From an uncultured Elusimicrobia bacterium (GTDB taxonomy: Bacteria; Elusimicrobiota; Elusimicrobia; Elusimicrobiales; UBA9959): a DNA stretch of 52,043 nucleotides. The stretch is from positions 1 to 52,043 of the forward strand of contig CAISZM010000062.1 of assembly GCA_903889965.1 (NCBI GenBank), read 5' to 3'. This document shows, in pieces, positions 1 to 7,379 of the stretch; within the stretch, counting starts at the first letter, position 1, and the number at the start of each line of letters is the position of its first letter. The notes beneath the pieces were generated by a model that was not told where the DNA came from, did not search any database, and saw only the letters and a program-made list of their open reading frames with translations. Both the position numbers and the translations under genes were made by a program.

Positions 1-154
1 GAAGCCCGGAGTGGAGATGATCATGCCCGGCGACCACGCCGAGATGACCGTAGAACTGATAGCGCCTATCGCCATGGAAAAGGGTCTGCGCTTCGCCATC
101 CGCGAAGGCGGGCATACCGTTGGCTCGGGCGTAGTGAGCGAGATATTAGAATAA
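1..154 (+). CDS. tuf: elongation factor Tu, C-terminal fragment
   Basis: Only the last 50 codons are inside the window; the reading frame enters at base 2 and stops with TAA at 152-154. The visible residues include MPGDHAEM, then RFAIREGG and [13 protein letters not shown], which is the standard end of EF-Tu domain 3. EF-Tu delivers aminoacyl-tRNA to the ribosome as a GTP complex in the cytoplasm. It lies 3 bases upstream of rpsJ, matching the usual str operon order tuf-rpsJ, so both are probably on one transcript that started outside the window. Confidence 0.97.
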   Translation, partial: KPGVEMIMPGDHAEMTVELIAPIAMEKGLRFAIREGGHTVGSGVVSEILE

Positions 155-157
155 TAT

Positions 158-502
158 ATGGCTGAAAACACTAAAAAAGACGAAGCTAAAGCCGGCGGCA
201 GTCAGCGGATACGCATCCGCCTTAAGTCGTACGACTACAGGCTCATCGACCAGTCGACTTCCAAGATCATGGAGACGGCCAAGCGCACGGGTTCGCTTAT
301 AGCGGGCCCGGTACTGCTGCCGACCAGGATCCGCAAGTACACCGTGAACCGCTCGGTTCACGTGGACAAGAAGTCGCGGGAGCAGTTCGAGATGCGCATT
401 CATAAGCGCCTTATCGAGCTGGTCAGCCCTACGCAGAAGACGGTGGACGAGCTGATGAAGCTCGATCTGCCCAGCGGCGTTGAAGTGGAGATAAAGCTTT
501 AA
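158..502 (+). CDS. rpsJ: 30S ribosomal protein S10
   Basis: The 114-residue product carries the S10 signature: [14 protein letters not shown] near the N-terminus, GPVLLPT in the middle and SGVEVEIKL at the end. S10 sits in the 30S head and, as NusE, also joins antitermination complexes. The family is usually about 102 residues; here there is a charged N-terminal leader ([14 protein letters not shown]) that resembles leaders on L3, S11 and L5 of this same genome. The ATG follows the tuf stop by 3 bases, so translation is probably coupled. A terminator lies 80 bases downstream, and the normal next gene, rplC, is almost 16 kb away. Confidence 0.98.
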   Translation: MAENTKKDEAKAGGSQRIRIRLKSYDYRLIDQSTSKIMETAKRTGSLIAGPVLLPTRIRKYTVNRSVHVDKKSREQFEMRIHKRLIELVSPTQKTVDELMKLDLPSGVEVEIKL

Positions 503-580
503 TTATCTCCCTGGGTGGGAGGTGTTGCCGCATAGCCCGCCCCGATTCACCGCAGCCTTAGTTCAGTTTGCTTTTGCCAG

Positions 581-616
581 CCCGGACCGCCCTCAAAAAG
601 CGGTCCGGGTTTTATT
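581..616 (+). terminator. intrinsic terminator after tuf-rpsJ
   Basis: CCCGGACCG at 581-589 pairs perfectly with CGGTCCGGG at 601-609 around an 11-base loop, followed by TTTTATTT. It closes the str operon after rpsJ and separates it from the accessory region. Confidence 0.9.
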
Positions 617-953
617 TGTGGCCCTTATTGTAAGGTATTGCCGAACTTATACGGCTGGTTGGCTTTGGGCTGAGAGCCGCAGGGTAGACCAGTTGGTTCG
701 GCCGGGGGATTACCCTGCTCACCCGGGCCGAGGGAAACGCTACAGTGTCCCGGGGTCCACGCTTGCGTCGGTTTCCCTCAAGCCGAAGCGGCTTGAGCCT
801 CCCATCCGCAACGGGTGCTCAAGGTAATACCCCGGCCGCCCCTCCAGCACGCTATGCTGGGTGCTTATAAATTAATGTGATATTGACCCCACCCATCTAA
901 GATAAATCAGAATAACCCGCCATTTATCACGACAGGCCCTTGTCGGGGTCGTC
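617..953. other. gene-free stretch with a repeat-like segment
   Basis: I see no convincing gene here. An open frame at 522-827 has no ribosome binding site, crosses the rpsJ terminator and has an arginine/proline composition typical of GC-rich noncoding DNA. Bases 695-738 resemble 45964-46005, sharing CCCTGCTC, CCCGGG and AAAC blocks in the same order. Short inverted repeats such as CTTGAGC/GCTCAAG also occur, so this may be a degenerate structured repeat. Confidence 0.5.
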
Positions 954-962
954 TGCTATGCT
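954..962 (+). promoter_or_regulatory. extended -10 promoter for the ORF6N gene
   Basis: TGCTATGCT is an extended -10 (TGn plus TATGCT). Expected transcription start is near 969, about 16 bases before the ATG, with no good -35. The Shine-Dalgarno AAAGGGGGG at 973-981 follows. Confidence 0.4.
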
Positions 963-984
963 ATTAGCGCAGAAAGGGGGGATT

Positions 985-1503
985 ATGAAATCATTAATTC
1001 CGGAGGATGTGCTCGCGCATAAAATCCTATTCATAAGAGGCTATAAGGTTATGCTGGACAGGGATTTGGCCGTTCTTTATGGCGTTGGGACACGGGATTT
1101 GAATAAGGCGGTTGCGCGTAACCTGGAGCGCTTCCCTGAAGACTTTATGTTCAAATTAAACAGGAAGGAGTTTGAAAACTTGATGTTCCAGACTGGAACA
1201 TCAAGTTGGGGCGGAACCAGGAAGATGCCATACGCTTTTACGGAACATGGGATATTAATGTTGTCCTCAGTCCTGAGGAGTAGTAGCGCTGTGCAGGTGA
1301 ATATTCAAATAATGAGGGCTTTCGTTAAACTGCGTCAATTGCTCAGTACACATAAAGAGCTTGCCCGTAAGCTTGAGGAACTGGAAAAGAAATACGACGC
1401 CCAGTTCAAAAGCGTGTTTGATGCCATAAAAATGCTGATGGCCCCGACCCCGGACACCGATGCCGGTCCAAAAACTATACCCGGATTCAAACCGGGAAAA
1501 TAA
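985..1503 (+). CDS. ORF6N domain-containing protein
   Basis: The product is 172 residues. Residues 1 to about 90 match the ORF6N domain, a DNA-binding module found in phage antirepressor-like and chromosomal proteins: [20 protein letters not shown], then [23 protein letters not shown] and [13 protein letters not shown]. The C-terminal third is a lysine/glutamate-rich predicted coiled coil. I chose the ATG at 985 because AAAGGGGGG sits just ahead; a longer frame from 940 has no such site. The target is unknown. Such genes spread with phages and plasmids, so it may have been acquired. The last codons lie inside a 21-bp repeat that recurs at 7239. Confidence 0.85.
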   Translation: MKSLIPEDVLAHKILFIRGYKVMLDRDLAVLYGVGTRDLNKAVARNLERFPEDFMFKLNRKEFENLMFQTGTSSWGGTRKMPYAFTEHGILMLSSVLRSSSAVQVNIQIMRAFVKLRQLLSTHKELARKLEELEKKYDAQFKSVFDAIKMLMAPTPDTDAGPKTIPGFKPGK

Positions 1504-1516
1504 CCGCGGCCTGCTA
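1480..1516 (+). repeat. dispersed repeat, copy 1
   Basis: CCCGGATTCAAACCGGG followed by AAAA, then a looser match through CCTGC. It differs from the copy at 7239 by one base over the first 21. It contains a CCCGG/CCGGG palindrome and overlaps the stop of the ORF6N gene. Confidence 0.6.
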
Positions 1517-1637
1517 ATTGAAAAGGTGCCTGGCATTTTTTGCGCGGTGGTTTATTGTCTATTGGCCGGTAGGCCCAAAGACCGGAGCGGGCATAGTACT
1601 TAAGCCTCATTTCATTCGGCGAAGGAAGCTGTATAGT

Positions 1638-2477
1638 ATGGAGATGAAAGCGAACCGCTCAATGCTGCGCCAAGGCCTTTTTCTCCTCTCTTTGCCGCTG
1701 TTCACGGCGGCCGCTTACGCCCAGAGTCCCGCCCTTAAGGAATTGCTGTCTGTTCCCGGAGCCGCAGTCCCCGGGATATCGGCGCCCTCCCCGGTGCAGG
1801 CGGAGACATATCCCGACTATGTGCAGGATCGTAAACCCGCGACGCAGAGCTACAATTCCGGCGGCGTGCGCGTGCTGAATGGGGTGCGGTTCGAGCGGGA
1901 TCCCGCCACCGACCTGTACTCCTGGCGGGATCTGAAGCTGGAGGACGGCAAACTGGACGAGGCTTATTTCGGTTTCAGGTCCGGCGGCGTCGGACACGCT
2001 TTCCTGATGTTCACGTTCAACGGCGGGGCCATGTCGGACGGGAAACCGGTGCGGGGGCTGGTTGTGGAGGTCCTGCCCCTGGAGAAGAAGGGCGAGGATT
2101 TTTCTCCCTTCGGCGGGGGGATATCCGGGAAATACCCCCTGGTTTGGAACATGGTGGAATGGAACAGTTTCCTGGAGGCCGCCGTGGGCCGCGACGGCCT
2201 TTTTGTCGACGTTTATCCCATAAAGATAAGCCGCGAGGAAAAACTGCGCCTTCTGGACGAGGCCATAACCGAGGCGGTCCGGGACCACAGCGCCGAGAAG
2301 TACAACACTATATTCAACTCCTGCGCCACCAACGCCCTCAAGGTGTTCGGCAGGGCCACCGGCCACAACCTGGTGCTGGGGAATCACCTGCCCTCGGTGG
2401 TTATCGAGCATCTTAAGCTGCGGGGTTTTCTTGGCGACCGCCAGCGCTCGGAAGCCGCCAACTGGTTCCGTCCGTAA
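1638..2477 (+). CDS. secreted protein resembling DUF4105/Lnb N-terminal domain
   Basis: The product is 279 residues from the ATG at 1638, chosen because GAAGGAAG at 1621-1628 is well placed; the frame stays open upstream but without a site. Residues about 9-29 form a signal peptide ending AAAYA before QSP, so it is exported. GHAFLMFTF (mid-protein) and YNTIFNSCATNALK (toward the C-terminus) recall the conserved His and Asn-Cys motifs of DUF4105, the Lnb N-terminal periplasmic domain. That assignment is weak and no function can be stated. A strong terminator follows, so it is probably transcribed alone. Confidence 0.75.
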   Translation: MEMKANRSMLRQGLFLLSLPLFTAAAYAQSPALKELLSVPGAAVPGISAPSPVQAETYPDYVQDRKPATQSYNSGGVRVLNGVRFERDPATDLYSWRDLKLEDGKLDEAYFGFRSGGVGHAFLMFTFNGGAMSDGKPVRGLVVEVLPLEKKGEDFSPFGGGISGKYPLVWNMVEWNSFLEAAVGRDGLFVDVYPIKISREEKLRLLDEAITEAVRDHSAEKYNTIFNSCATNALKVFGRATGHNLVLGNHLPSVVIEHLKLRGFLGDRQRSEAANWFRP

Positions 2478-2504
2478 GATAAACTTTTAACCAGGTAATT
2501 CGAG

Positions 2505-2532
2505 ACCGCCGGGGAAACCCGGCGGTTTTTGT
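2505..2532 (+). terminator. intrinsic terminator
   Basis: ACCGCCGGG and CCCGGCGGT pair perfectly around GAAA, followed by TTTTTGTTT. It ends the transcript of the secreted protein at 1638. Confidence 0.92.
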
Positions 2533-2579
2533 TTCGGGCGAAATTCGGTGTCAGCAGTGACATGGGTCTTAAAATCAAA

Positions 2580-2688
2580 GGAAAAGGCAGCAGGAGCCTT
2601 TTAGATTCCGCGCTGGCAAGGATTGCTGCTGATTCCCATTTGCTAGAATAGATCTGCCGGTATAAAAAAGGCAGCAGGTTCCTTTAGC
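2580..2688 (+). repeat. promoter-bearing intergenic repeat, copy A
   Basis: About 109 bases that align with 3175-3287 at roughly 75% by eye, including GCGCTGGCAAGGATT and TTTGCTAGAATA, an extended -10-like element (TAGAAT at 2644-2649). It begins and ends with small hairpins of the AAAGGCAGCAGGAGCCTTT type. It precedes the membrane protein gene at 2768. Confidence 0.7.
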
Positions 2689-2767
2689 GTATACCTAGGT
2701 GTATTTTGTGAAATTGTTAAGATATAAATGACCGCGGATCAATAACTATGCGGCAGCGGAGAGACTT

Positions 2768-3175
2768 ATGCGTATCGTTACAGCTATAGCGGGAGCTTTA
2801 ATTGTCTTCACCGGGCTTAGCGCGTTTTTGGCTTTTCTGGTGTTGCTGCTGTTCCCGGTCGGTTCGGGAGGGGGTATAGACCTCGAGCAGCGCATAGTGC
2901 TTTTATCGTTGCTGCTTTTGGGGCCGCCGGCCGCGATATATTTAAGCTATCTATCCGGGAAGGCATTCCACAGATCGTATTTCAAACCTGCCATAGGCAG
3001 CGTTACGGTCGGGGCGATCATCCGGGCTATTTCTCTTCTGCCCACGCTCATTGTCGCTATACTCATTATGACCTGCATTAGGGCGGGCTTTATTAATGTT
3101 ATGTATCTTTTATTTTATCCGGCGAAAGGTACCTATATATACCTGTTGAAACTGGGGATTACCGGCAGCCTTTAG
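2768..3175 (+). CDS. small multi-pass membrane protein of unknown function
   Basis: The product is 135 residues and I do not recognise the family. Hydrophobic segments near residues 5-30, 42-62, 75-100 and 105-130 suggest three or four membrane helices, with few charged residues apart from GGIDLEQR and GKAFHRSYFK. GGAGAG lies 5-10 bases before the ATG. The gene sits between two copies of a 110-bp intergenic repeat that each carry a -10-like element, and its stop codon overlaps the second copy by one base. It could be a recent arrival or the centre of a duplication. Confidence 0.7.
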   Translation: MRIVTAIAGALIVFTGLSAFLAFLVLLLFPVGSGGGIDLEQRIVLLSLLLLGPPAAIYLSYLSGKAFHRSYFKPAIGSVTVGAIIRAISLLPTLIVAILIMTCIRAGFINVMYLLFYPAKGTYIYLLKLGITGSL

Positions 3176-3287
3176 GAAAAGGCGGCGGGAGCCTTTTGGA
3201 CTCGTCTGCGCTGGCAAGGATTAGCGGTTAATTGCCATTTGCAAGAATAGGCTTGTCAGTGTATAAAGGCTGCAGGTTTATTTTAGC
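3175..3287 (+). repeat. promoter-bearing intergenic repeat, copy B
   Basis: Second copy of the element at 2580. It starts with GGAAAAGGCGGCGGGAGCC and contains GCGCTGGCAAGGATT and TTTGCAAGAATAG, a weaker -10-like sequence than copy A. It ends immediately before the DTW-domain gene. Confidence 0.7.
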
Positions 3288-3289
3288 TC

Positions 3290-3976
3290 ATGTTTATGAG
3301 AGATTGTTTTTCAAAAGATGCCAGGACAGATAACCGCGAGGAGTGCTATGCCTGCTATAGGGCCAAGAAGAACTGCTTATGCGGCAGCATAAAACCTTTT
3401 TCCACCAGGATGCGCTTCGTGATCCTCATGCATACCAAGGAAGCCAAAAAACAAAAGACGGGGACCGCCCGGCTTGCGAAATTATGTTTAACGAACGCGG
3501 AACTCTTAATAGGGACTGATTTTACCAGGAATGAACGGGTTAATTCCCTGCTCCGGGATACCTCCTATAGCCCTTTTGTCCTGTACCCCGGTCCTAAAGC
3601 CGTGAATTTTAAAACCCCGGGGAATCCCCTGCTCCAGGAAGGGAAAACCCTTCTGATCTTCGTTATAGACGGGACCTGGGCTTGCGCCAAGAGACTTTTA
3701 AACAAAAGCCGGAATATCCACGCCTTACCCCGGCTCTCTTTTTTCCGCGGTTACAACTCCCAATTCGCGATCAAAAAACAGCCCAGGGAATACTGCGTTT
3801 CTACCATAGAGGCCCTCTATTATTTATGCGGGGAGGCCGAAGAGGCCGGTTATGAAAACCTTAACGGGCGAACTGAAAACCTGATGGTTGTTTTTAAAAA
3901 ACTGGTTGACTGCCAGCTTGAATATCAGCGGGGATATAAAAAGGCAGGACGTAAAAAAGCAGCAGGTTCATTTTGA
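3290..3976 (+). CDS. DTW domain protein, probable tRNA-uridine aminocarboxypropyltransferase
   Basis: The product is 228 residues. Cys19, Cys22, Cys29 and Cys31 form the N-terminal zinc-binding cluster, and IDGTW at about 126-130 is the signature that names the DTW domain. FVILMHTKEAKK and REYCVSTIEALYYL are also typical. TapT/DTWD enzymes transfer the aminocarboxypropyl group of S-adenosylmethionine to uridine in tRNA, giving acp3U; the exact target position cannot be read here. The start codon is uncertain: ATGs at 3290 and 3296 both lack a clear Shine-Dalgarno. The gene ends in another small AAAAAAGCAGCAGGTT repeat. Confidence 0.88.
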   Translation: MFMRDCFSKDARTDNREECYACYRAKKNCLCGSIKPFSTRMRFVILMHTKEAKKQKTGTARLAKLCLTNAELLIGTDFTRNERVNSLLRDTSYSPFVLYPGPKAVNFKTPGNPLLQEGKTLLIFVIDGTWACAKRLLNKSRNIHALPRLSFFRGYNSQFAIKKQPREYCVSTIEALYYLCGEAEEAGYENLNGRTENLMVVFKKLVDCQLEYQRGYKKAGRKKAAGSF

Positions 3977-4065
3977 GGGGGCAAGGCGCCATGTCCTTTT
4001 TTGAGTGTAAATAGGAGCGCCGTGATATTTATTATAATTTCATCATTGGGCTGGTCTCCAGGATC

Positions 4066-4212
4066 ATGCCGCATAAAAAGCAATCATATTACGGTTCGTT
4101 TAAGGTTGAAACCGCGTTTTTTCGTTATTACGGGGGAGGGGGGAATGGCGCGATGTTTCTTGAGCCAAGGTTCGGCATTGTGATACGTTCACCGGGAAAA
4201 GGGCGGCCATGA
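4066..4212 (+). CDS. possible 48-residue ORF coupled to the response regulator gene
   Basis: This frame begins ATGCCGCATAAAAAG and ends in TGA at 4210-4212, which overlaps the response regulator ATG in an ATGA arrangement. The peptide has an aromatic middle (AFFRYYGGGGNG) and a basic end (VIRSPGKGRP). A TATAAT lies at 4033-4038, but no good -35 or Shine-Dalgarno is seen. The overlap is the main argument for coding; chance is quite possible. Confidence 0.3.
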   Translation: MPHKKQSYYGSFKVETAFFRYYGGGGNGAMFLEPRFGIVIRSPGKGRP

Positions 4213-4601
4213 GCGGCGCGGCTTCGCCTGCCGTGCTTGTCGTAGATGACGACAGGAGCGTTCGCGACATGATCTGCGCGGCCCTGGCCGGCAAGGGCTA
4301 TGAGACGGCCGTGGCCGGCAATGGCAAGGATGCGCTGGCCTACCTGAGAAGTTCCTCCCGGCCGCCCAAACTGATATTGCTGGACCTGATGATGCCGGAA
4401 ATGACCGGTTGGGAATTCATGCGGATCCAGCATGAAGACCCCGCGCTCGCCGGCATCCCAGTCGCTATCATCACCGGCCTGCCCGAAGCGCGGGAGAAGG
4501 CCGCGGCCATAGGGGCCGTGGACGTGCTTTACAAGCCCTCGCGCGTTGAAACTCTTACGGCCCTCGTTTCCCGTTGCTGCGGAGGCGGGTCGAAACGATA
4601 A
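4209..4601 (+). CDS. CheY-like single-domain response regulator
   Basis: The product is 130 residues and consists of a receiver domain only. The acidic pocket is VVDDD (Asp13-15), the phospho-acceptor is Asp59 in LILLDLMMPEMTGWEF, and the switch residues Thr89 and Lys109 (LYKPS) are present. It is phosphorylated by a sensor kinase not encoded here and has no output domain, so it must act by protein contact or as a phosphate relay. No chemotaxis or kinase gene is nearby. A possible small ORF overlaps its start. Confidence 0.95.
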   Translation: MSGAASPAVLVVDDDRSVRDMICAALAGKGYETAVAGNGKDALAYLRSSSRPPKLILLDLMMPEMTGWEFMRIQHEDPALAGIPVAIITGLPEAREKAAAIGAVDVLYKPSRVETLTALVSRCCGGGSKR

Positions 4602-4855
4602 ACCTGCATTCCGACGGGTGCCGAAAAGGCGGATTTTTGAGCGATTATTGCTGCCGGGAAAATATGTTATGCTTTTTTTAATCTTCTGCATATAGGACCG
4701 CCGATCTTCGCTCTTTAGGTTTATGGGTATATGTTTCGTGCGTGCTCGTTATGGTCCTGTCCGTGTGGATATGCAATAAAACGGCCCGCCTGCTTTCCGG
4801 AGACGAACTGGTGGGAATGGGCGTAAAAAGGCGAGCCGGTTCCTTTTTGCTCATC
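4602..4855. other. intergenic stretch, no gene seen
   Basis: About 250 bases without a supported frame longer than 20 codons. It contains GAAAAGGCGGATTTTT and GTAAAAAGGCGAGCCGGTTCC, two loose members of the small AAAGGC-type hairpin family seen at 2580, 2665, 3175 and 3945. Confidence 0.5.
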
Positions 4856-4883
4856 TTGATCATGCCGGGAAAAGATATATAAT
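4856..4883 (+). promoter_or_regulatory. sigma70-type promoter
   Basis: TTGATC at 4856-4861 and TATAAT at 4878-4883 are 16 bases apart. It lies 52 bases before the ATG of the 526-residue membrane protein. Confidence 0.65.
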
Positions 4884-4935
4884 CGTTCATAGAACCCGGA
4901 CGGGGAACGCTGTCCTGGAGCGATGGAATGTGTAA

Positions 4936-6516
4936 ATGACCTTTAAGAAAACCTCAGTGCCAGCCTGTATCGTTCTTTTGGTGTTGTGCCAGGCGGCGGC
5001 CGTGGCCGCCACGCTGAAATCTTCCGATAATGGATTTTTACTGAACATTCCCGGCAAGTGGCAGGCTGCGGAGGTGACCGGGCCCAATAACGTCCTGCGG
5101 GTAAAAAAAGGGCGGTCAGAAATAAAGATCCTGTACCTTTCCGGGTTCTCCGCGGAGAAGGCTTTGAGAGCGAAGCTTCAAGCCACCCGGGAAAAGCTTA
5201 AAAGGGGCGGGGTTGCGGTGCCAAATAAGATATTCTCCGCTACCAACGAAGATGGCGCAGAATTTATCTTCCTCCGGTTCTCTTCTAAAGGCAGGAGGTA
5301 TCGCTCGGGCTATTTCAACCTGTCCGGGCGGTCCTACGGCTTTTTACTGACCGACCTCTCCAGCGCCGAATTTGAGGCGATGTCCGGTTCCCTGGTCCCG
5401 CTGCTGAGCAAAGCCGGATCTTCCCCGGCGGACCAGAGGGAGCCGGCAGGGCGGATTCCCGCTCCAGCGGCCGCCAGCCTGCCCCCCGCTGAGAAAGGTG
5501 GGGGCGCTCCCGCTGCGAACCCCGGTGCGGCGAACATGTTGCCACCCCCGGTTTCTACGGATACGCTTGGCGCGCCCCCAGTGGGCGCCTCCTTCGCCGC
5601 CGGAGGGGCACAGCCGGAGCCCGGTGCCCTGCCGCCTGTGCCTAAGCGGAGCGTTGGCAGTTCGCTTTTGCTTTTTCTGATCGTGATCGCGCTATCGGCG
5701 GCCGCCCTGGGCTACCGGGCGCTTGCCGGCAGAGCCCAGGAGGTCCCCGAAGTAAAACCCGTCACGGGTTCCCCTTTCCCTTTCCGCGTTGAAAGGCGTT
5801 ACCTCTCCTTCCCTATCGTTTTTGACGTCAAGGACGCGGCCGGGCAGCAGTACAGCGCGGTCTCCTACAGGGTGCCGGCCTTATTGTTGGGAACCGGGGT
5901 CGTCCTCTATTTTCTGATCACAGTGCTGATCCAGGGCATGCTTTTCGCCGGCGAGGACCCCAGACTTCTTCCCACAGCTGAAGTGATGCTTATCGTTAAC
6001 CTGCTTCATCTGGCTGGCATCATGGTGTTGGTCGGTTTCGTGCTGGGCCTGTTCTTCCGGAAAAAGCTGAAAATCTACGATTCTTCCGGCAACCTTATCC
6101 TGGACGTCTGCCAGAAGCGCCTGAGCTTCGCATCTCTTTATTTCCTTATCCGCGACCCGGCCGGGAACGGGCTGGGGAAGATGAAGCGGGTAGGCTTTGT
6201 CTTCATCAGAAGGCGCTGGCAGCTGCTCGACGCCGGGGACAAGGTCCTGCTCGACATCCGGGAAGATTCAGTCGCCAAAGCTATCGCCAGGAAGCTGTTG
6301 GGCCACCTCTGGGGCTTGCTCAGGACCAACTACATAATCTCCCGCGAAAACTCCGAGACAGGGGAGATAAAGCGCGACTGGTCTATCTGGAACCGCTACA
6401 CCCTTAAGCTGGCCCCAGTCCCCCAGGGCCCGGCCCCGGACCCGCGCCTGGTCATGGCGACAGCCCTTTTCATCGATATTGTGGATCCAGACAGGTGGCA
6501 TCCATGGCACGGATAA
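4936..6516 (+). CDS. exported/membrane protein with a scramblase/LURP-like C-terminal half
   Basis: The product is 526 residues. A signal peptide or first helix (residues 8-25) is followed by a soluble domain to about 155, a Pro/Ala/Gly-rich linker to about 235, a helix near 238-258, and two more helices near 310-330 and 345-375. The rest is cytoplasmic-looking and beta-rich, with IRDPAGNGLGKMKR, WQLLDAGDKVLLDIRED and DPRLVMATALFIDI, an order recalling tubby/LURP-one/scramblase folds. That likeness is only suggestive. The ATG at 4936 has GGAA 7 bases ahead. The downstream protease gene overlaps its end by 13 bases. Confidence 0.7.
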   Translation: MTFKKTSVPACIVLLVLCQAAAVAATLKSSDNGFLLNIPGKWQAAEVTGPNNVLRVKKGRSEIKILYLSGFSAEKALRAKLQATREKLKRGGVAVPNKIFSATNEDGAEFIFLRFSSKGRRYRSGYFNLSGRSYGFLLTDLSSAEFEAMSGSLVPLLSKAGSSPADQREPAGRIPAPAAASLPPAEKGGGAPAANPGAANMLPPPVSTDTLGAPPVGASFAAGGAQPEPGALPPVPKRSVGSSLLLFLIVIALSAAALGYRALAGRAQEVPEVKPVTGSPFPFRVERRYLSFPIVFDVKDAAGQQYSAVSYRVPALLLGTGVVLYFLITVLIQGMLFAGEDPRLLPTAEVMLIVNLLHLAGIMVLVGFVLGLFFRKKLKIYDSSGNLILDVCQKRLSFASLYFLIRDPAGNGLGKMKRVGFVFIRRRWQLLDAGDKVLLDIREDSVAKAIARKLLGHLWGLLRTNYIISRENSETGEIKRDWSIWNRYTLKLAPVPQGPAPDPRLVMATALFIDIVDPDRWHPWHG

Positions 6517-7232
6517 AAATAATATTTCCGGCGCTGGCCCTCCTGCTTTCGGGCTGCTCCAGGATCTGGGTCCCGGAAAAAGTAGAGAACCGCGTCGGCG
6601 AGCTTGTGACCCAGTCAGTCCTGCTGCAGATGCCGGTGCATACCGATCCTGCCTGGCAGAAGTATATCGAGGATATGGGCCGCAAGATCGCCGCCGTTTC
6701 GGAGCGCCCGGGTTATCATTACAGGTATTACGTGGTAGAGTCCTCCACCGTGAACGCTTTCGCCGTTCCCGACGGATCCATCTTCATAACTACGGGGCTC
6801 CTGAAGTTCATCGGGCAGGACCAGCTGGCCCTGGCCGGTGTCCTGGCGCACGAGACGGGGCATATCGCGCGGCGTCACGGCGCCGAAACCCTGCAGTCCC
6901 AGCTGGGCTACGGGCTGCTAAGCCTTATCGTTTTTGGTTTCGAAAATTCAGCGGCCAAGCAGGCCGGCAATATGACCAGCCGGATCATGGGGCTGGGCTA
7001 CGGCAGGGAGATGGAGCTGGAGGCCGATATCTGCGCCGTCCGGTACCTGGCCCGGCTCGGCTATTCGCCGGACAGTTCCCTGAAATTCCTGAGGAGCATT
7101 CTTACACTGGAGAAAGGCCAGCGCGATATAACCATAGAGAAATACCTCCGGTCCCACCCGCCTACCACAGAGCGTATCCAGTACGTAGAAAATTATATCA
7201 GCCGGTACCTTCCTAAACCCCAGGAGCGCTGA
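6504..7232 (+). CDS. M48-family zinc metalloprotease lipoprotein
   Basis: The product is 242 residues. LLLSGC puts the lipidation cysteine at Cys18, so it is anchored to a membrane outside the cytoplasm. HETGH at 116-120 is the zinc site and Glu173 in EMELEAD is the expected third ligand, as in BepA/LoiP-like peptidases that act on outer-membrane proteins. VNAFAVPDGSIFITTGLL is the typical preceding block. I chose the ATG at 6504 with AGGTGG just ahead; a GTG nine bases upstream is an alternative. It overlaps the previous gene and probably shares its transcript. Confidence 0.93.
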   Translation: MARIKIIFPALALLLSGCSRIWVPEKVENRVGELVTQSVLLQMPVHTDPAWQKYIEDMGRKIAAVSERPGYHYRYYVVESSTVNAFAVPDGSIFITTGLLKFIGQDQLALAGVLAHETGHIARRHGAETLQSQLGYGLLSLIVFGFENSAAKQAGNMTSRIMGLGYGREMELEADICAVRYLARLGYSPDSSLKFLRSILTLEKGQRDITIEKYLRSHPPTTERIQYVENYISRYLPKPQER

Positions 7233-7238
7233 AGGCTC

Positions 7239-7276
7239 CCCGGATTTAAACCGGGAAAAAAGCCACAACCTGCAAA
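7239..7276 (+). repeat. dispersed repeat, copy 2
   Basis: CCCGGATTTAAACCGGG followed by AAAAAA and, more loosely, CCACAACCTGC. It matches the copy at 1480 and contains the same CCCGG/CCGGG palindrome, but has no T-run on the + strand. Confidence 0.6.
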
Positions 7277-7335
7277 GCAATTCATTTACTGGAATGGGAA
7301 CAAGCCTGGGAGTCTGATCCGTACTATGGTACCTG

Positions 7336-7346
7336 TTTGGTAGAAT
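7336..7346 (+). promoter_or_regulatory. extended -10 promoter (TTTGGTAGAAT)
   Basis: TTTGGTAGAAT is the local extended -10 motif, seen also at 2639, 8742 and 10816. It sits 34 bases before the ATG of the gene at 7380. Confidence 0.5.
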
Positions 7347-7379
7347 ATGGGGGGAGATCAAAGCGGGCTTGGGGTTGCC

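Noticed and set aside
522-827. Open frame of 101 codons after rpsJ
   Set aside because: It crosses the rpsJ terminator, has no ribosome binding site, and its Arg/Pro/Ser composition is typical of noncoding GC-rich DNA.
985-1503. Integrated prophage signalled by the ORF6N gene
   Set aside because: No integrase, terminase, capsid or lysis genes are nearby; a single ORF6N gene is common in chromosomes.
4001-4183. Open frame of 60 codons before the response regulator
   Set aside because: No start signal or protein-like pattern; it competes with the 48-codon frame that ends in an ATGA overlap.
6479-7216. Frame of 245 codons parallel to the M48 protease
   Set aside because: Shifted-frame shadow of the protease, which has a lipobox and HETGH; the shadow is Arg/Pro/Gly-rich with no motif.
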